Below, piece after piece: positions 23,241-34,635 of a stretch of 64,000 nt of DNA. The stretch covers positions 1,950,537-2,014,536 of the forward strand of contig WHVD01000002.1 of assembly GCA_015178975.1 (NCBI GenBank), given 5' to 3'. The translations under genes and the position numbers were made by a program. Positions within the stretch are counted from its first letter, which is position 1; each line of letters opens with the position of its first letter. The notes beneath the pieces were generated by a model. The model saw only the letters and a program-made list of their open reading frames with translations, was not told the DNA's origin and did no database searches. The stretch is from Hysterangium stoloniferum (lineage: Eukaryota; Basidiomycota; Agaricomycetes; Hysterangiales; Hysterangiaceae).

Positions 23241-23455
23241 CAGTGACTTACAAAATGTATCCAATGTTTTGTAGTTTCAGCTTATATATGCTATATCCCA
23301 GTAGATAAAATAGTAGAAATCACCAAATTATTTGTGAACATGACCTATCATGTATATATGTATATGGTAGAACTATATTATGTAATATCCATATATGGAG
23401 ACACTATGAATATTTTAATGGAGAGGGTTCATTGGATACGTTTTGTAACTGACAG
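23241..23455 (+). repeat. Left terminal inverted repeat of the Tc1 element
   Basis: The outer end CAGTGACTTACAAAATG and the inner end ...CGTTTTGTAACTGACAG are themselves inverted copies of about 26 bp. Each terminal repeat therefore looks like a small transposon with its own ends. Confidence 0.85.
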
Positions 23456-23588
23456 GTTCTAGCATGAAAACCATGTGCCTATGTTGATTGTTTGCAGTTG
23501 TTTATGTTTTTCAACATGTCATGTGATCATTCTATACTACAGTATAAGTAGAAGGGCTTTCTCAGCTAAGATTCCCTCAATTCTAACT

Positions 23589-24605
23589 ATGCATCTCCTT
23601 TCCACTGCTGCCCAGTATGAGATCCTTTCTCTACTTAATGCTGGCCATTCTGCCAGACATATTTCAGTTTCTACTGGCTATAGCTATGCTACTATCTCTA
23701 GACTTTGTTCTAAACACTGTTCCCACCTTTCTAAGTCCTCTGGTGGTCACCCTTCCAAACTCTCCACAGCCAACATCCATTTTGCACAACACCTTATCAG
23801 CTCTGGAAAGGCTGATACAGCTGTAGATGCAACAAAGGCACTTTGCACTATCACCAACCAGTCACTCAATCCTCAAACAGTGTGTCGTGGACTCAAGGCA
23901 GCTGGGATGAAGCCTGTGGTAAAGAAGAAAAGGCCTCTTCTTTCTAAGAGGCATAGGAAGGAGAGGATGGATTTTGCTTTGGCACATCAGGATTGGACTG
24001 TGGAGGATTGGAAGAAGGTGGTGTGGTCTGATGAGACCAAAATTAATAGGCTGGGGTCAGATGGCAGGAAGTGGGTGTGGAAAAAGGCAGGGGAGGGCTT
24101 GAGTGACAGGCTGGTTGAGGGAACCCTGAAGTTTGGTGGTGGATCTTTAATGGTTTGGGGGTGCATGCTGTGGGAGGGGGTTGGGTATGCATGCAAGATT
24201 GATGGATGGATGGATGGGGATCTCTACATCCAGATTCTGGAGGATGACCTGCAAGCCAGTCTTAAGGACTATGGTAAATCTGCCAATGGTATCATCTTCC
24301 AGCAAGACAATGACCCCAAGCATACCTGCAAGAAGGCCCAGAATTGGTTCCAAGAAAATGGTTTCAGGGTTCTCTCATGGCCAGCACAGTCTCATGACTT
24401 GAATCCCATTGAAGACCTATGGAATCACCTGAAGAGGAGGTTGGCAGGGTATGAGAATGCACCCCAGGGGATGGAAGAGTTGTGGGAGAGGGTGGTGGAT
24501 GAATGGTACAATATTGATGCAAAGGTGTGTCAGGATTTGATTGAAAGTATGCCTAGAAGGGCTTCAGATGTATTAAAGGCAAAGGGTGGCTACACTAAGT
24601 ACTAA
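23589..24605 (+). CDS. Tc1/mariner-family transposase, intact
   Basis: This 338-residue transposase catalyses cut-and-paste movement of its own element at TA sites. The frame is open from 23475, but the ATG at 23589 fits the start of the other copies and leaves out a tail of translated non-coding DNA. Residues 1-60 contain two helix-turn-helix motifs for end binding. Basic residues KKKRPLLSKRHRK near 112-124 may act in nuclear import. Catalytic residues are D138 (WSDET), D230 (FQQDND) and E265 (DLNPIEDLW), with 34 residues between the last two. The usual SPDLNPIE reads SHDLNPIE; the Pro is not catalytic. The family's length of about 340 residues is met. Activity is possible but not shown. Confidence 0.95.
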   Translation: MHLLSTAAQYEILSLLNAGHSARHISVSTGYSYATISRLCSKHCSHLSKSSGGHPSKLSTANIHFAQHLISSGKADTAVDATKALCTITNQSLNPQTVCRGLKAAGMKPVVKKKRPLLSKRHRKERMDFALAHQDWTVEDWKKVVWSDETKINRLGSDGRKWVWKKAGEGLSDRLVEGTLKFGGGSLMVWGCMLWEGVGYACKIDGWMDGDLYIQILEDDLQASLKDYGKSANGIIFQQDNDPKHTCKKAQNWFQENGFRVLSWPAQSHDLNPIEDLWNHLKRRLAGYENAPQGMEELWERVVDEWYNIDAKVCQDLIESMPRRASDVLKAKGGYTKY

Positions 24606-24630
24606 ATACTAGTAATTTCCTGCCTAAATG

Positions 24631-24844
24631 TGTCAGTTACAAAACGTATCCAATGAATGCTCTCCATTGAAATATTCATACTGTTTCCATATATGGATAT
24701 TACATAATATAGTTCTACCATATAAATATATACATGATAGGTCATGTTCACAAATATTCTGGTGATTTCTACTATTTTATCTACTGGGATATAGCATATA
24801 TAAGCTGAAACTACAAAATATTGGATACATTTTGTAAGTCACTG
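24631..24844 (-). repeat. Right terminal inverted repeat of the Tc1 element
   Basis: This is the inverted copy of 23241-23455, with an inner end TGTCAGTTACAAAACG and an outer end TTTTGTAAGTCACTG followed by TA. Confidence 0.85.
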
Positions 24845-24846
24845 TA

Positions 24847-25307
24847 GTATATATTGAGCTATCTAAGAGAAACCCCTAAATACATTACAAATTTGCCAAT
24901 GCATTCATTTTCTTGCACAACATGCTGGTGTTGTAACACATAGTGCAACTAAAGAAATTTCAAAATTAAAAAAAAATTCAACAAAAGAAAACTTACGAAT
25001 CTTTTAACCTAATTGCAAATTCCCATTGCATCTGAAGACCTTCTTGCATCACCTTGTCAAATGGCTCATTACAATCAATCAATTGCTTTTTGGGAATTTG
25101 TAAAAACAAAAAAACTAATTAACACAAATTCCAAGAAAACAAAAATTGGCACTTACCAAGGTCATCAACCACAATATGTATTATCACTTCCAAAACCACA
25201 AAATCCAGATTTTAAATGAAAACCTTCAAATTTGATGTCAGACATGTGATTGATGGAGAAGATTGATGATGAAAGTTTTTCAAACCCCAACCCCATGGGC
25301 TTGGTCA
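24847..25307. other. Retroelement internal remnant, no clear gene
   Basis: A 68-codon frame at 25013-25219 (plus) is not recognised. The stretch leads directly into a polypurine tract and an LTR, so it is probably the 3' internal part of an LTR retrotransposon. Confidence 0.4.
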
Positions 25308-25790
25308 CAAAGGGAGGATACTGTCACAACTATCACAAAACATCAAAAACATACAAGATCAATTTCAACAACTCTTTGACTCAACTTCAACTAACCTTTG
25401 ACTTGATGAACATTTGACTTCATTTGACAACTTTGATTAACCTTCATATTGTCTCACTTTGATGTCACAAATGATTTCATTCCTAAGTCATAACATTGTT
25501 GTAGGTCAAAGATGAAAGGTATAAAAGGACAATGATAGGAGTGAGGGAAGTTAGTCAGAAAATCTACATACACCACAACCTGCATCCTTATTATTGTATT
25601 ACTAATTTGGCTTCAATGTGACATCTCTTTGACATAATTATTCATGAGCTTCTGTGTCCTATAATTGCCTCATGCTTTATTGATAGATGAATTGATACTT
25701 TGTCAAATGAGGCTTCCATACTTAATTTGATAGAATATTGGTTGATTAATATTCAACTTTATGGAGAAAACTCCAGTTCATGTCAACTCC
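25308..25790 (+). repeat. LTR (family 4) preceded by polypurine tract
   Basis: AAAGGGAGGATAC (25308-25320) immediately precedes TGTCACAAC, the same arrangement as AAAGGGAGGGTAC before the LTR at 37325. TATAAAAGGAC near 25518 is followed about 33 nt later by AGTCAGAAAATC, the motif used for self-priming in family 1. The 3' end near 25790 (CTCCACA) is tentative because the NLR remnant begins soon after. Confidence 0.5.
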
Positions 25791-25814
25791 ACAATTTGTG
25801 TGCCAAGTTTTAAG

Positions 25815-28301
25815 CCAGAGCATATCTGGATGTTCTGGGCCAAGGCATTACTTATGTACATCACTCCAGGACCTGCACTTACACCTCTGTAGCCTCAGTG
25901 TATTTTCCCAAAATCCACAATGTGCATGCTAACTTTGCCATGGCATGCAATGTATCTCAATGATCTGGCCCAAGGAACTCCCTGCAAGTCTCCAGGACAT
26001 GCACTTCAAGCCCTTGAGCTTCAGTATACAATGTCCCTGCCAGGTTTTCCATAATCCACAATGTGCATGCCAAATTTGTCATGGCATTGAGTGTATTGGA
26101 TGCTCTGGGCCAAGGAATTGCTTGTGTGCCTCCAAGACCTGCATTTGCAGCCCTTGAGCTTCAGTGTATTTTCCCAGATTCTGCAATGTGTCTGCCAGGT
26201 TTCCCATGACACATAATGTATGTGATGTTCTGGGCCAAGGCATTGCTTATATCCCTCCAGGACCTGCACTTGCAGCTCCTGAGCCTCAGTGTATTTTCCC
26301 AAACTCCCCAATGTGTATGCTAAATTTGCCATGGCATGTAATGTACATTGATGATCTGGCCCAAGGAATTCCCTGCAGGTCTCCAGGGACTGCACCTCAA
26401 GCCCTTGAGCTCCAGTATATTTTCCCAGATTCCTCAATGTGCCTGCCAGGTTTCCCATAATCCACAATGTATCTGGATGTTCTGGCCCAAGGCATTTCTT
26501 GCATCCCTCCAGGACCTGCATCTCCAGCTCTTGAGCTTCAGCATGTTTTCCCAAATTCTGCAATGCGCATGCCAAATTTGCCATGGCATTGAGTGTATTT
26601 GGATGCTCTGGGCCAAGGAATTGCTTGTGTGCCTCCAGGCCTGCACTTCCTGCCCTTGAGCTTCAGTGTATTTCCCAGATTCCACAATGTGTCTGCCAGG
26701 TTTCCTGTGATGCATAATGTATCTGGATGTTCTGGGCCAAGACATTGCTTACTCCCTCCAGGACCTGCACTTGCAGCTCTTGAGCCTCAGTGTATTTTCC
26801 CAATCTCCACAATGTGCATGCTAAATTTGCCATGGCATGTAATGTATCTCGATGATCTGGCCCAAGGGATTCCCTGCAGGTCTCCAGGGCCTGCACTTCA
26901 AGCCCTTGAGCTACAGTATATTTTTCCAGATTCTGCAATGTGCCTGCCAGGTTTCCCATAATCCACAATGTATCTGGATGTTCTGGTCCAAGGCATTTCT
27001 TGCATCCCTCCAGGACCTGCATCTCCAGCTCTTGAGCTTCAGCATATTTTCCCAAATTCTGCAATGCGCATGCCAAATTTGCCATGGCATTGAGTGTATT
27101 TGGATGCTCTGGGCCAAGGAATTGCTTGTGTGCCTCCAGGACCTGCACTTCCAGCCCTTGAGCTTCAGTGTATTTTCCCAGATTCCACAATGTGTCTGCC
27201 AGGTTTCCCATATGCATAATGTATCTGGATGTTCTGGGCCAAGGCATTGCCTATGTCCCTCCAGGACCTGCACTTGCAGCTCTTGAGCCTCAGTGTATTT
27301 TCCCAATCTCCACAATGTGCATGCTAAATTTGCCATGGCATGCAATGTATCTCAATGATCTGGTCCAAGGAATTCCCTGCAGGTCTCCAGGGCCTGCACT
27401 TCAAGCCCTTGAGCTTCAGTATATTTTCCCAGATTCCGCAATGTGCCTGCCAAGTTTCCCATAATCCACAATGTATCTGGATGTTCTGGTCCAAGGCATT
27501 TCTTCCATTCCTGCAGAACCAGTATCTATAGCTTCTGAGCTTCAGTGTATTTTGCCAAGTTTCCTAATGTCCATGCCACATTTGCCATGGCATTGAGTGT
27601 ATTTGGATGCTCTGGGCCAAGGAATTGCTTGTGTCCCTCCAGGACCTGCACTTCCAGCCCTTGAGCTTCACTATATTTTCCCCACTTTCTCCAAATGTGT
27701 GCCATCTCTGCCATCATCAATATTGAATGTTGATGCTCTGGACCCAAGATCCATCTTCTGATGGCCCATACCTGTTGACAAAGTCTGCTACCATGTTCCC
27801 AGTAACAATTCTTAATAAGCTCTGTTATATGAGCACAGTGCTCATCATCAAAGTAGCATAATTCAGCCTCCACACTATAATTATAATATGCCATCAAGTG
27901 GGGTAATATCATTCTATTAAAGTGTGGCAAATGCCCAACCAAATCTTCATGCACATTGATTGAATTTACAATCAAAGCTCGTGCTGCAGCCAAATATATT
28001 CCCTGGTTCTCATTCACAACTTTGTCCTTGCCCATATCTGCACTACAGGATGAATAGACCATGAGAGCCTGGATGGAATATGTGATATCAGTGAATAATC
28101 ACATAGTAGTTGCATTGCTGTTCTGAACCTTGTGGGGATCCATTCACAATTTTTGTCACATGTAAGGAACTGAATTGGAAGATCTTGCCTTGTATTTCTT
28201 AACCGGGAATCTTGGATGTACCACTCTGGTGCCTTCACAGCCCTCTTGAATATTTCCTCCATAATATCTTGATGATGAAAAAAGCCCAGCATTTGATTCA
28301 T
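25815..28301 (-). pseudogene. NLR/STAND-type receptor, TPR-repeat C-terminal part
   Basis: Fungal STAND proteins sense non-self or damage signals through C-terminal repeats. The N-terminal end here (28301-28014) has LLCDYSLISHIPSRLSWSIHPVVQIWAR, typical of the region just after the NB-ARC/NACHT ATPase. A linker and then at least 14 TPR units of 42 residues follow (AQELEVQVLEGCKKCLGPEHPDTL...NLGKY type, kinesin-light-chain-like). The ATPase domain is absent: sequence upstream of about 28301 turns into a chromovirus on the other strand. One stop (near 27525) and two-base or one-base shifts near 27208, 26750 and 26660 break the frame. The minus strand is the coding one; long plus-strand frames here are mirror artefacts. 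Confidence 0.85.
25948..27660 (-). repeat. Higher-order TPR repeat, about 504-bp period
   Basis: The 126-bp TPR units are themselves arranged in blocks of four. The words TTTCCCATAATCCACAATG occur at about 26451, 26952 and 27455, spaced 501 and 503 bp, and long stretches between them are nearly identical. This shows recent duplication or gene conversion among blocks. Confidence 0.8.
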
Positions 28302-28398
28302 CAGAAACCGAGACCGATACTGACACTGAATCCTTCAGGCTACAACCATACGTGTCACACCACAACCTACCATCATCACAACAATCTAAGAAAATAAA

Positions 28399-29128
28399 AT
28401 GCCACAAGTAGACGACTCACAACCTATAGCTGAAGTTAGGATCAGCAAGCTGAAGGAATGCCCCATGTTAACTGCTGGTTGATACATGCCACTTGTTCAC
28501 CAAGGCTGGTCTGTTGCCTGCCGGCAATACATGAAATTTGGTGAAAGAAAGTCTGAAGAGGTTGTTAGTTATGTAGCTGACACAATAATGGAGCTGTGAC
28601 TTATGGGCTGGTACCAGGGAGATCAAAAATGTATTGATGGTCTCACTCTAGATCAGTATCTAGAAGAACTGGCTTCTATCACGCTCAAAACGAACTGGGC
28701 TCACCTTATCAGGGAGAAAATCCTCACAACCCCTCAAGGCAACCAAAGATTCATATATTGGAAAATTGAGATTGAGAACCTTAACGCAATCTTAACCACC
28801 TTGGCCAAATCCTTCGCACTATCAACAGCCACCTTAAAAACACAACTCAAAGCAAAGTGCTCAAGTGCAACCTCTTCATCGAGCTGATCATCTCTACAGA
28901 ACTTGCTGCATGGACCCATGAGGTAAAAGAACATGATGAATGCATTCATGAACAACAAGAGATTGTCCAAGAACAGATTCTAGCAAATAACGCAGCCCGT
29001 TCCCTGTGCCGCAATGAAAGAAAGGATTTAGCCTCCAGATTATCAGATCCTCCTTTGAACTCCATGCCCACCACCAAAATTTCCAGCATAAAACCCCCCA
29101 GGCTAACAGATGATGAACGAAAGCTCCT
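28399..29128 (+). pseudogene. Chromovirus gag (28.4-33.5 kb element)
   Basis: The frame starts with an ATG at 28399 (MPQVDDSQPIAEVRI...). The capsid-like part has WSVACRQYMKFGERK, DGLTLDQYLEELASI and NQRFIYWKIEIENLNAIL. Stops occur near 28475 and 28600, and a frameshift near 28870. A possible zinc knuckle (CTRCCNENH) lies near 29150. The 5' LTR is missing; the element abuts the NLR remnant. I base the assignment on position before protease and RT and on the general composition. Confidence 0.7.
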
Positions 29129-29130
29129 GT

Positions 29131-29793
29131 AAGATCATGGCAGATGCACTCGCTGCTGCAATGAAAACCACCAACTCATGGCCTGATGCTGCCACATACA
29201 AACCACTCACAATATCAATGGCCCAAGCTGCTGCCCCTCAGACCACTGCCGGTCTTGCCCTGGTAAAAATTGAGGAATGCATGGATGGAGATACGGATAT
29301 GTATGTCATTTCCTCCCCCAAATCACAAACTCCTTTCACAGTGCCTCATCTCTATACACCCGTAGAGCTTACAGGACCCCTCATTTCCGACTTCCCTCTT
29401 CCGATAAAAGCATTACTTGACATAGGCTGCCCTTCCACAGTGATTAGTGATGCCCTGGTTTTGCAACTAGGCCTACATCGATTTCCCCTCCCAGCTGCAG
29501 AGGACAACCTTTCGTCACTAACAGAAACACCTTTGAGTTGCAAGGAATTTGTGAAATTAAAAATCGGATCAGGAAAGGGAACATGGCAATCAGGGGCTTT
29601 TAAGGCAAAAGTGAATCTTGGTTTACCTGTACCACTTATCTTGGGAATGCCATTTCTTTCATCACACCATATTGTGATTGATACCACCAAGCATACCATG
29701 TGCGATAAGAGGGTCAATTATGACCTCATCAATCCAAGAAGGCTGAAACAAGGCATGACCAGAATTACACCTAAATCAATGGCCACACAATGA
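29131..29793 (+). pseudogene. Chromovirus aspartic protease region
   Basis: The 227-codon frame contains LPIKALLDIGCPSTVISDALVLQLGLHRF, a retropepsin start whose active-site DSG/DTG reads DIG, then LPVPLILGMPFLSSHHIVIDTTKH, the second-half motif. The active-site change suggests it is inactive. Confidence 0.75.
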
Positions 29794-29865
29794 CCCTCAC
29801 CAACACCACCAAGCCGAGCAGTATCCAAACCACCACTGGCAGGATACTTATGACCAATCCTAATC

Positions 29866-31325
29866 ATGGCAGCAGTAGGTGAACACATTGAGGCCTTCAC
29901 ATTTGAAGAAAAATTAGCCAAAAAGGATCTTGAGTTTAAAAAGACCTTTGCTGACTGTTTTCCACTGTGCTTGCCAGACACAGCTGCCCTGCCTACACAC
30001 ATATACCACCATATCTGTCTCAAAGATCCCTCAAAGGTTACAGTTGGATGGGGATACTCTGCTGCAAAGAAATTCCACGACTCCTGGAAAATTCTCCTTG
30101 AGGAGCATTTGGCAGCTGGACACATAAGACCATCTTCCTCAGAATATGTGTCACCTGCCTTCTGTGTCCCTAAATATCGAAATGGGGCACCTGTTTTTAA
30201 TATCCCACCACGATGGGTAAATGATTTCTGTGAACTAAATAAAAATACCATATGTGATAATTATCCCCTACCCCATGTTGGTGACATCCTTTCTGACTGC
30301 AGACGAGGTGTCATATTTGGGAAAATCGATATGACCAACTCCTTTTTTCAGACCAGAGTACATCCTGAGGACATACATTTGACAGCTGTGTGCACACCTT
30401 GGGGCCTTTATGAGTGGACCGTCATGCCAATTGGGGGTTGCAATGGGTCATCTACACACCAATGACGGATGACAGATGCATTACGACACCTCCCGGGCAA
30501 GATATGCCACATTTACCTTGATGATATTATCATTTGGTCGAAAACCCTGGAGGAACATGAAAAGAATGTGGCTACCATCCTGCAGGCACTCCACATTGCC
30601 CAGCTATATTGTAATCCTGACAAATCCATGCTATTTGCCACAGACATTTCATTCCTTGGACATCACATCTCTGCCACAGGCATTCGTCCAGATGCCTGCA
30701 AAACCGAGCACATCATCAATTGGCCTCAGCCAACAACAGTAACTAACATCAGGGGTTTTTGGGACTCACCCGATATGTTTCGGCATTCCTCCCTGCCCTT
30801 GCAGAACACACCAGTGTACTCACCCCCTGACTATGAAGGATTGTGATCGACACTTCTCCACCTGGACCACTGAACATCAACATGCCTTCGATGCCATTAA
30901 ACATTTGGTCATGGGTGCAGATTGTCTCACAGTCATCGACTATCATGATACCACCAGTCAAATGTTCCTGACCACAGATGCCAGTGACAGACATACTGGG
31001 GCAGTCCTCAGTTTCGGGAAGGACTGGATGACAGCCCAGCCAGTCGCCTATGATTCTTATCAACTTAACCCTGCTGAGCAGAACTACCCTGTCCATGAAA
31101 AGGAACTGTTAGCCATCATCAAGGCACTCAAAAAGTGGTGCACCAGCCTATTAGGATGCCATTTCAATGTCTACACTGATCACCAGACACTAGAATATTT
31201 TCAATCAGAAAGACATGTCCCACCACCAAATGCACTGGTCCATGTAACTTGCAGACTTTGATTTTAATATCATCTGTATTCATGGTGAAGATAATACAGT
31301 TGCTGATGCATTATCTAGGATGCCG
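29866..31325 (+). pseudogene. Chromovirus reverse transcriptase and RNase H
   Basis: The RT N-terminal part (29866-30465) has SPAFCVPKYRNGAPVF..RWVNDFCELNKNTI and GKIDMTNSFFQTRVHPED. The catalytic box is YLDDIIIWS near 30510, then FLGHHISATGI. RNase H follows: LTTDASDRHTGAVLSFG, YPVHEKELLAIIKAL, VYTDHQTLEYF, VADALSRMPD. A stop occurs at 30463 and frameshifts near 30770 and 31255. The order matches Ty3/gypsy pol. Confidence 0.9.
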
Positions 31326-33483
31326 GATTGCAACCCTGATGCCAGACACGCTGCCTGTGCCTTGGCATATACCCGTTCACCACCCAACCAACTTGCAGGT
31401 GGGATCCTAAGGATCACAGTGGACCCATCACTCCTAGATCAGATCTGCCAAGGCTACCTGGATGATGACTTTTGTAAGCAACTTGAAGACGGCATTGCAG
31501 CAGGAAGTATTGATGGGGCTAGGAAGGAGTCAGGGCTCCTGTATGTTGGGCACCACCTTGTGATCCCACGAGATATCACCATTTGATAGATGCTTTACCA
31601 CCTATCACATGACACTCTTGGCCATTTTGGCTTTGACAAGAGTTATGAATCTCTGTGCCATGCCTATTACTGGCAAAACATGAGGCGAGACCTGCAGGTG
31701 GCATATATACCTTCTTGCACAGAATGTCAACGAAATAAAGACCCCACTAGCCAGCCCTGTGGTCCCCTGCACCCCCTCCCTATTCCTGATGGCTATTTTG
31801 ACACCATCCCCATCGATTTAATTGGCCCACTTCCTGAAGAAAACAGCAAAGATACAGTCATGACCATGACTGATACACTGGGTGCCAATATTCGGTTGGC
31901 TGCAAAACATTCTTCATACACTGCTGCACAGGTTGCAGTGGTGCTGTTTGATGAGTGGTACTGTGAAAATGGATTAATGCTCAACCTAGTCTCAGATCAG
32001 GGACCCCCTTTTTACATCAGAACTCTGGAGCACCTTGCACAAGCTCTCAGGGGTAAAGCTGAAGATGTCCACCACCTACCACCCACAAAGTGATGGCACC
32101 AGTGAGCACACAAATAAAACCTTAAACCAGGCTATCCGCTACCATGTTGATAAACCAGAAAGGATGGTCAGCACAGCTGCCACACATGCGGTTCGCTGTC
32201 ATGAACACTGTGAATACATCCACAGTTTTCTCCCCCTTCCAGTTAAAGACAGGTCACTCCCCCCAGGTCATTCCCCCCCTGCTCCCCTTACCTGCTGATG
32301 CCACCCCTGCTGAAGCTGCTGCAAATGATATCCTGCGTTGCCTGGAATTCGACGTTCAGGAGGCACAGGACAACCTCACTGCTGCCAAGGTCCAACAGGC
32401 CTATCATGCTAATGAGAGCCGGGCAGCAGAAATCCCATACAAAGTAGGCGACTTAGTGATGTTGTCCACTACTCACCACCACCATTACTACAGAAGGGCA
32501 AACAGCATGTGAGAGGTATGGTGAAATATACTCAGGAAATATAGTCTGGATGAGCTCATACTATATTTCCATTATTATTTCCACTTTCTCTCTATTTTAT
32601 TATACACATATAATTAGTTCGACAACCTATGTATTCAGTACATCAACTCTTGTGGGCACATACACACCAGACTTATGTATTCTAGTGCCTGTAGTTAGAA
32701 CTCAGACACTTTTTACCCTGCAACCATGACTTACCCAGACACCAGTTAGTGTCCTGTAAGTTGTGATTGGGGTATCATCTCAACCATCACAGATGGGCTT
32801 TAACTATCTGTGCTATCAGAGTTTCGAACTATACTAGTTGAAACTCAACCTTTATCTCAATCCATGCAGACTACATCTGCGCTACTCTGTTATTTGACTC
32901 TCTCGTTATTCTCTTCTACGCTTGAGCAGTCATTCAGAATTGTACTTTACAGTCGATTCTCCTTATTCATTTTAGCTCTCTATTCTACTTTAGATAGCTA
33001 TTTCACTCGACCATATTGAACTAAATAGTCAATATGTGTTCCGTCTGTATTAGACTTAGATAGTCAATACATCTTTGTGTCATACCTAAACTGTCGATAT
33101 TCTTCATATATAGAATGGTTAGAACTTCCACCACTCTTCACACAGCATGCCGCAAAATTTATGCCCCACTTTGATGGGCCTTATGAGGTTACTCACGCCT
33201 TCCCCAAAAAATCTGTTTATACACTGCGACTACCTAACAGCCCCACATCCTACCTGGATTTCCACTCGAGTCTCCTCAAGCTATTTATCCCCAATGACCC
33301 TACCCTTTTCCCCAACCGGGAGCTCATCCACCCAGGCATTGTGGTCACAGAGGATGGCTCTGAGGAGACACTCATTGACAAAATTGTGGATGCACGGCAC
33401 CATGGCCACGGCACCCAATACTTAGTATGTTGGGTGGGTTACAGAAAAGACCATGACAAATGGTTACCCCACAGGGCTCTCGA
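31326..33483 (+). pseudogene. Chromovirus integrase and chromodomain, split by a solo LTR
   Basis: The H2C2 segment (HDTLGHFGFDKSYESL ... CTECQRNK) and the integrase core (IDLIGPLPEENSKDT, SDQGPPF, HPQSDGTSEHTNKTL) are clear to 32507. A family-2 solo LTR (32508-33142) is inserted. The C-terminal part resumes with AAKFMPHFDGPYEVTHAFPK. A chromodomain follows (IDKIVDARHHGHGTQYLVCWVGYRKDHDKWLPHRALED), which places the element among the chromoviruses; chromodomains target integration to marked chromatin. A Tc1 element inserted at TA (33487) removes the end. Breaks lie near 31586 and 32095. Confidence 0.9.
32508..33142 (+). repeat. Solo LTR family 2 with intact target duplication
   Basis: TGTGAGAGGTATGG...CTTCACA, 635 bp, flanked on both sides by CAGCA (32503-32507 and 33143-33147). 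It is inserted in the integrase gene of the 28.4 kb chromovirus. It is a full-length match of the LTR at 13004-13635 in the opposite orientation. Confidence 0.95.
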
Positions 33484-33488
33484 AGATA

Positions 33489-33690
33489 CAGTGACTCACA
33501 AAACCTTTCCAATGTTTGGAGTTTGCATATTGGCAGACTGCTACCAGGGGAGGGAAAATAGCAAAAAATTTCAAAAATTCACACTGGATAGCTAAACATG
33601 TATAGAATCATAGTCTAGAGTATTATTACATAATATGCATTTTTGGGTATGCTACAAATAGTTTAGTCAGGCCTGCTCATTGGAAAGGTT
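33489..33690 (+). repeat. Left terminal repeat of a Tc1 copy
   Basis: It begins CAGTGACTCACAAAACC after TA and ends inward with GGAAAGGTTTTGTGACTG; the two ends are inverted copies of each other. It is inserted in the chromodomain part of the adjacent chromovirus. Confidence 0.8.
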
Positions 33691-33837
33691 TTGTGACTGA
33701 TGATTTTGATACAATATATACTATATAAACTGGCCAAATCACATGTCTTTGTTGATTCTATTCAATATGGTCACATGACTTGTTGATGTATGGTCAATTT
33801 TGATATTACTGTCTCTTCACATTGCCAGCAATCCATC

Positions 33838-34618
33838 ATGCACTCCCTCTCTCCTGCTCAACAACAATATATTATCTCTCTACTTGAAGCTGGCCATTCC
33901 ACTCCATCCATTGCCTCAATCACTGGTTTTGCATTGGTACTATCTCCAGACTTTGCTCTAAGCACCTTCCTACCCTTCCCAAATCAACTGGAGGTCGTCC
34001 CAAGAAGCTCTCTGCTACCAACATCCATCATGCAGTCCATCTAATCACATCTGGAAAGGCTGAAACTGCAGTGGACATAGCCCAGAAACTTCAGACCATC
34101 ACCAACAACCCTATTTCAGCTGAGACAGTTTGGAGGAGCTTGAAGAAAGCAGGGATGAAAGCAGTTGTGAAGAAGAAGAAGCCACTTTTGTGCAAGAGAC
34201 ATATGAAGGAGAGGCTTGACTTTGCTTTGGCCCACCAGCACTGGACTTTAGATAACTGGAGGAGGGGTTGTGTGGTCTGATGAGACTAAAATAAATCACC
34301 TTGGCTCAGATGGGAGGAAATGGGCATGGAAAAAGACTGGGGAAGGCCTGAATGAGAGGCTTGTTCAAGGGACAGTGAAGTTTGGTGGAGGATCAGTCAT
34401 GGTTTGGGGGTGCTTCATGTGGGAGGGTGTGGGATATGCCACCAGGATTGAGGGTAGAATGGATGGGGAACTTTACAGGAGCATCTTGGATGAAGACCTC
34501 CAAAACAGCATCAGGTATTACCAGTTGGACCTTGCTAAAATCATCTTTCAGCAGGATAATGATCCAAAACATACCTGCAAAAAGGCAAAGGAATGGTTTG
34601 AAAATAATGGAATGACTG
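33838..34618 (+). pseudogene. Tc1-like transposase, 3'-truncated copy
   Basis: The frame starts MHSLSPAQQQYIISLLEAGHS, is shifted near 33935 and 34060, and again near 34262. The catalytic Asp motifs (VWSDETKINHLGSDG and FQQDNDPKHTCKKAKEWF) are present. Reading stops after NNGMTVM near 34615, before the catalytic Glu. The right terminal repeat is absent. Confidence 0.9.
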
Positions 34619-34635
34619 TGATGCAGAAAGAGGGA

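Larger units (their letters stand above)
23241..24844 (+). mobile_element. Complete Tc1-like transposon (DD34E)
   Basis: This 1604-bp element is flanked by TA on both sides (23239-23240 and 24845-24846). Nearly identical 215-bp terminal inverted repeats lie at 23241-23455 and 24631-24844, beginning CAGTGACTTACAAAATG. It carries one uninterrupted transposase gene. It is the only Tc1 copy in the window with both ends and an open gene, so it is the likely source type for the decayed relatives. Confidence 0.95.

Noticed and set aside
25945-27531. Long plus-strand frames opposite the TPR array
   Set aside because: They are mirror images of the TPR coding strand; the minus strand reads a recognisable repeat protein.
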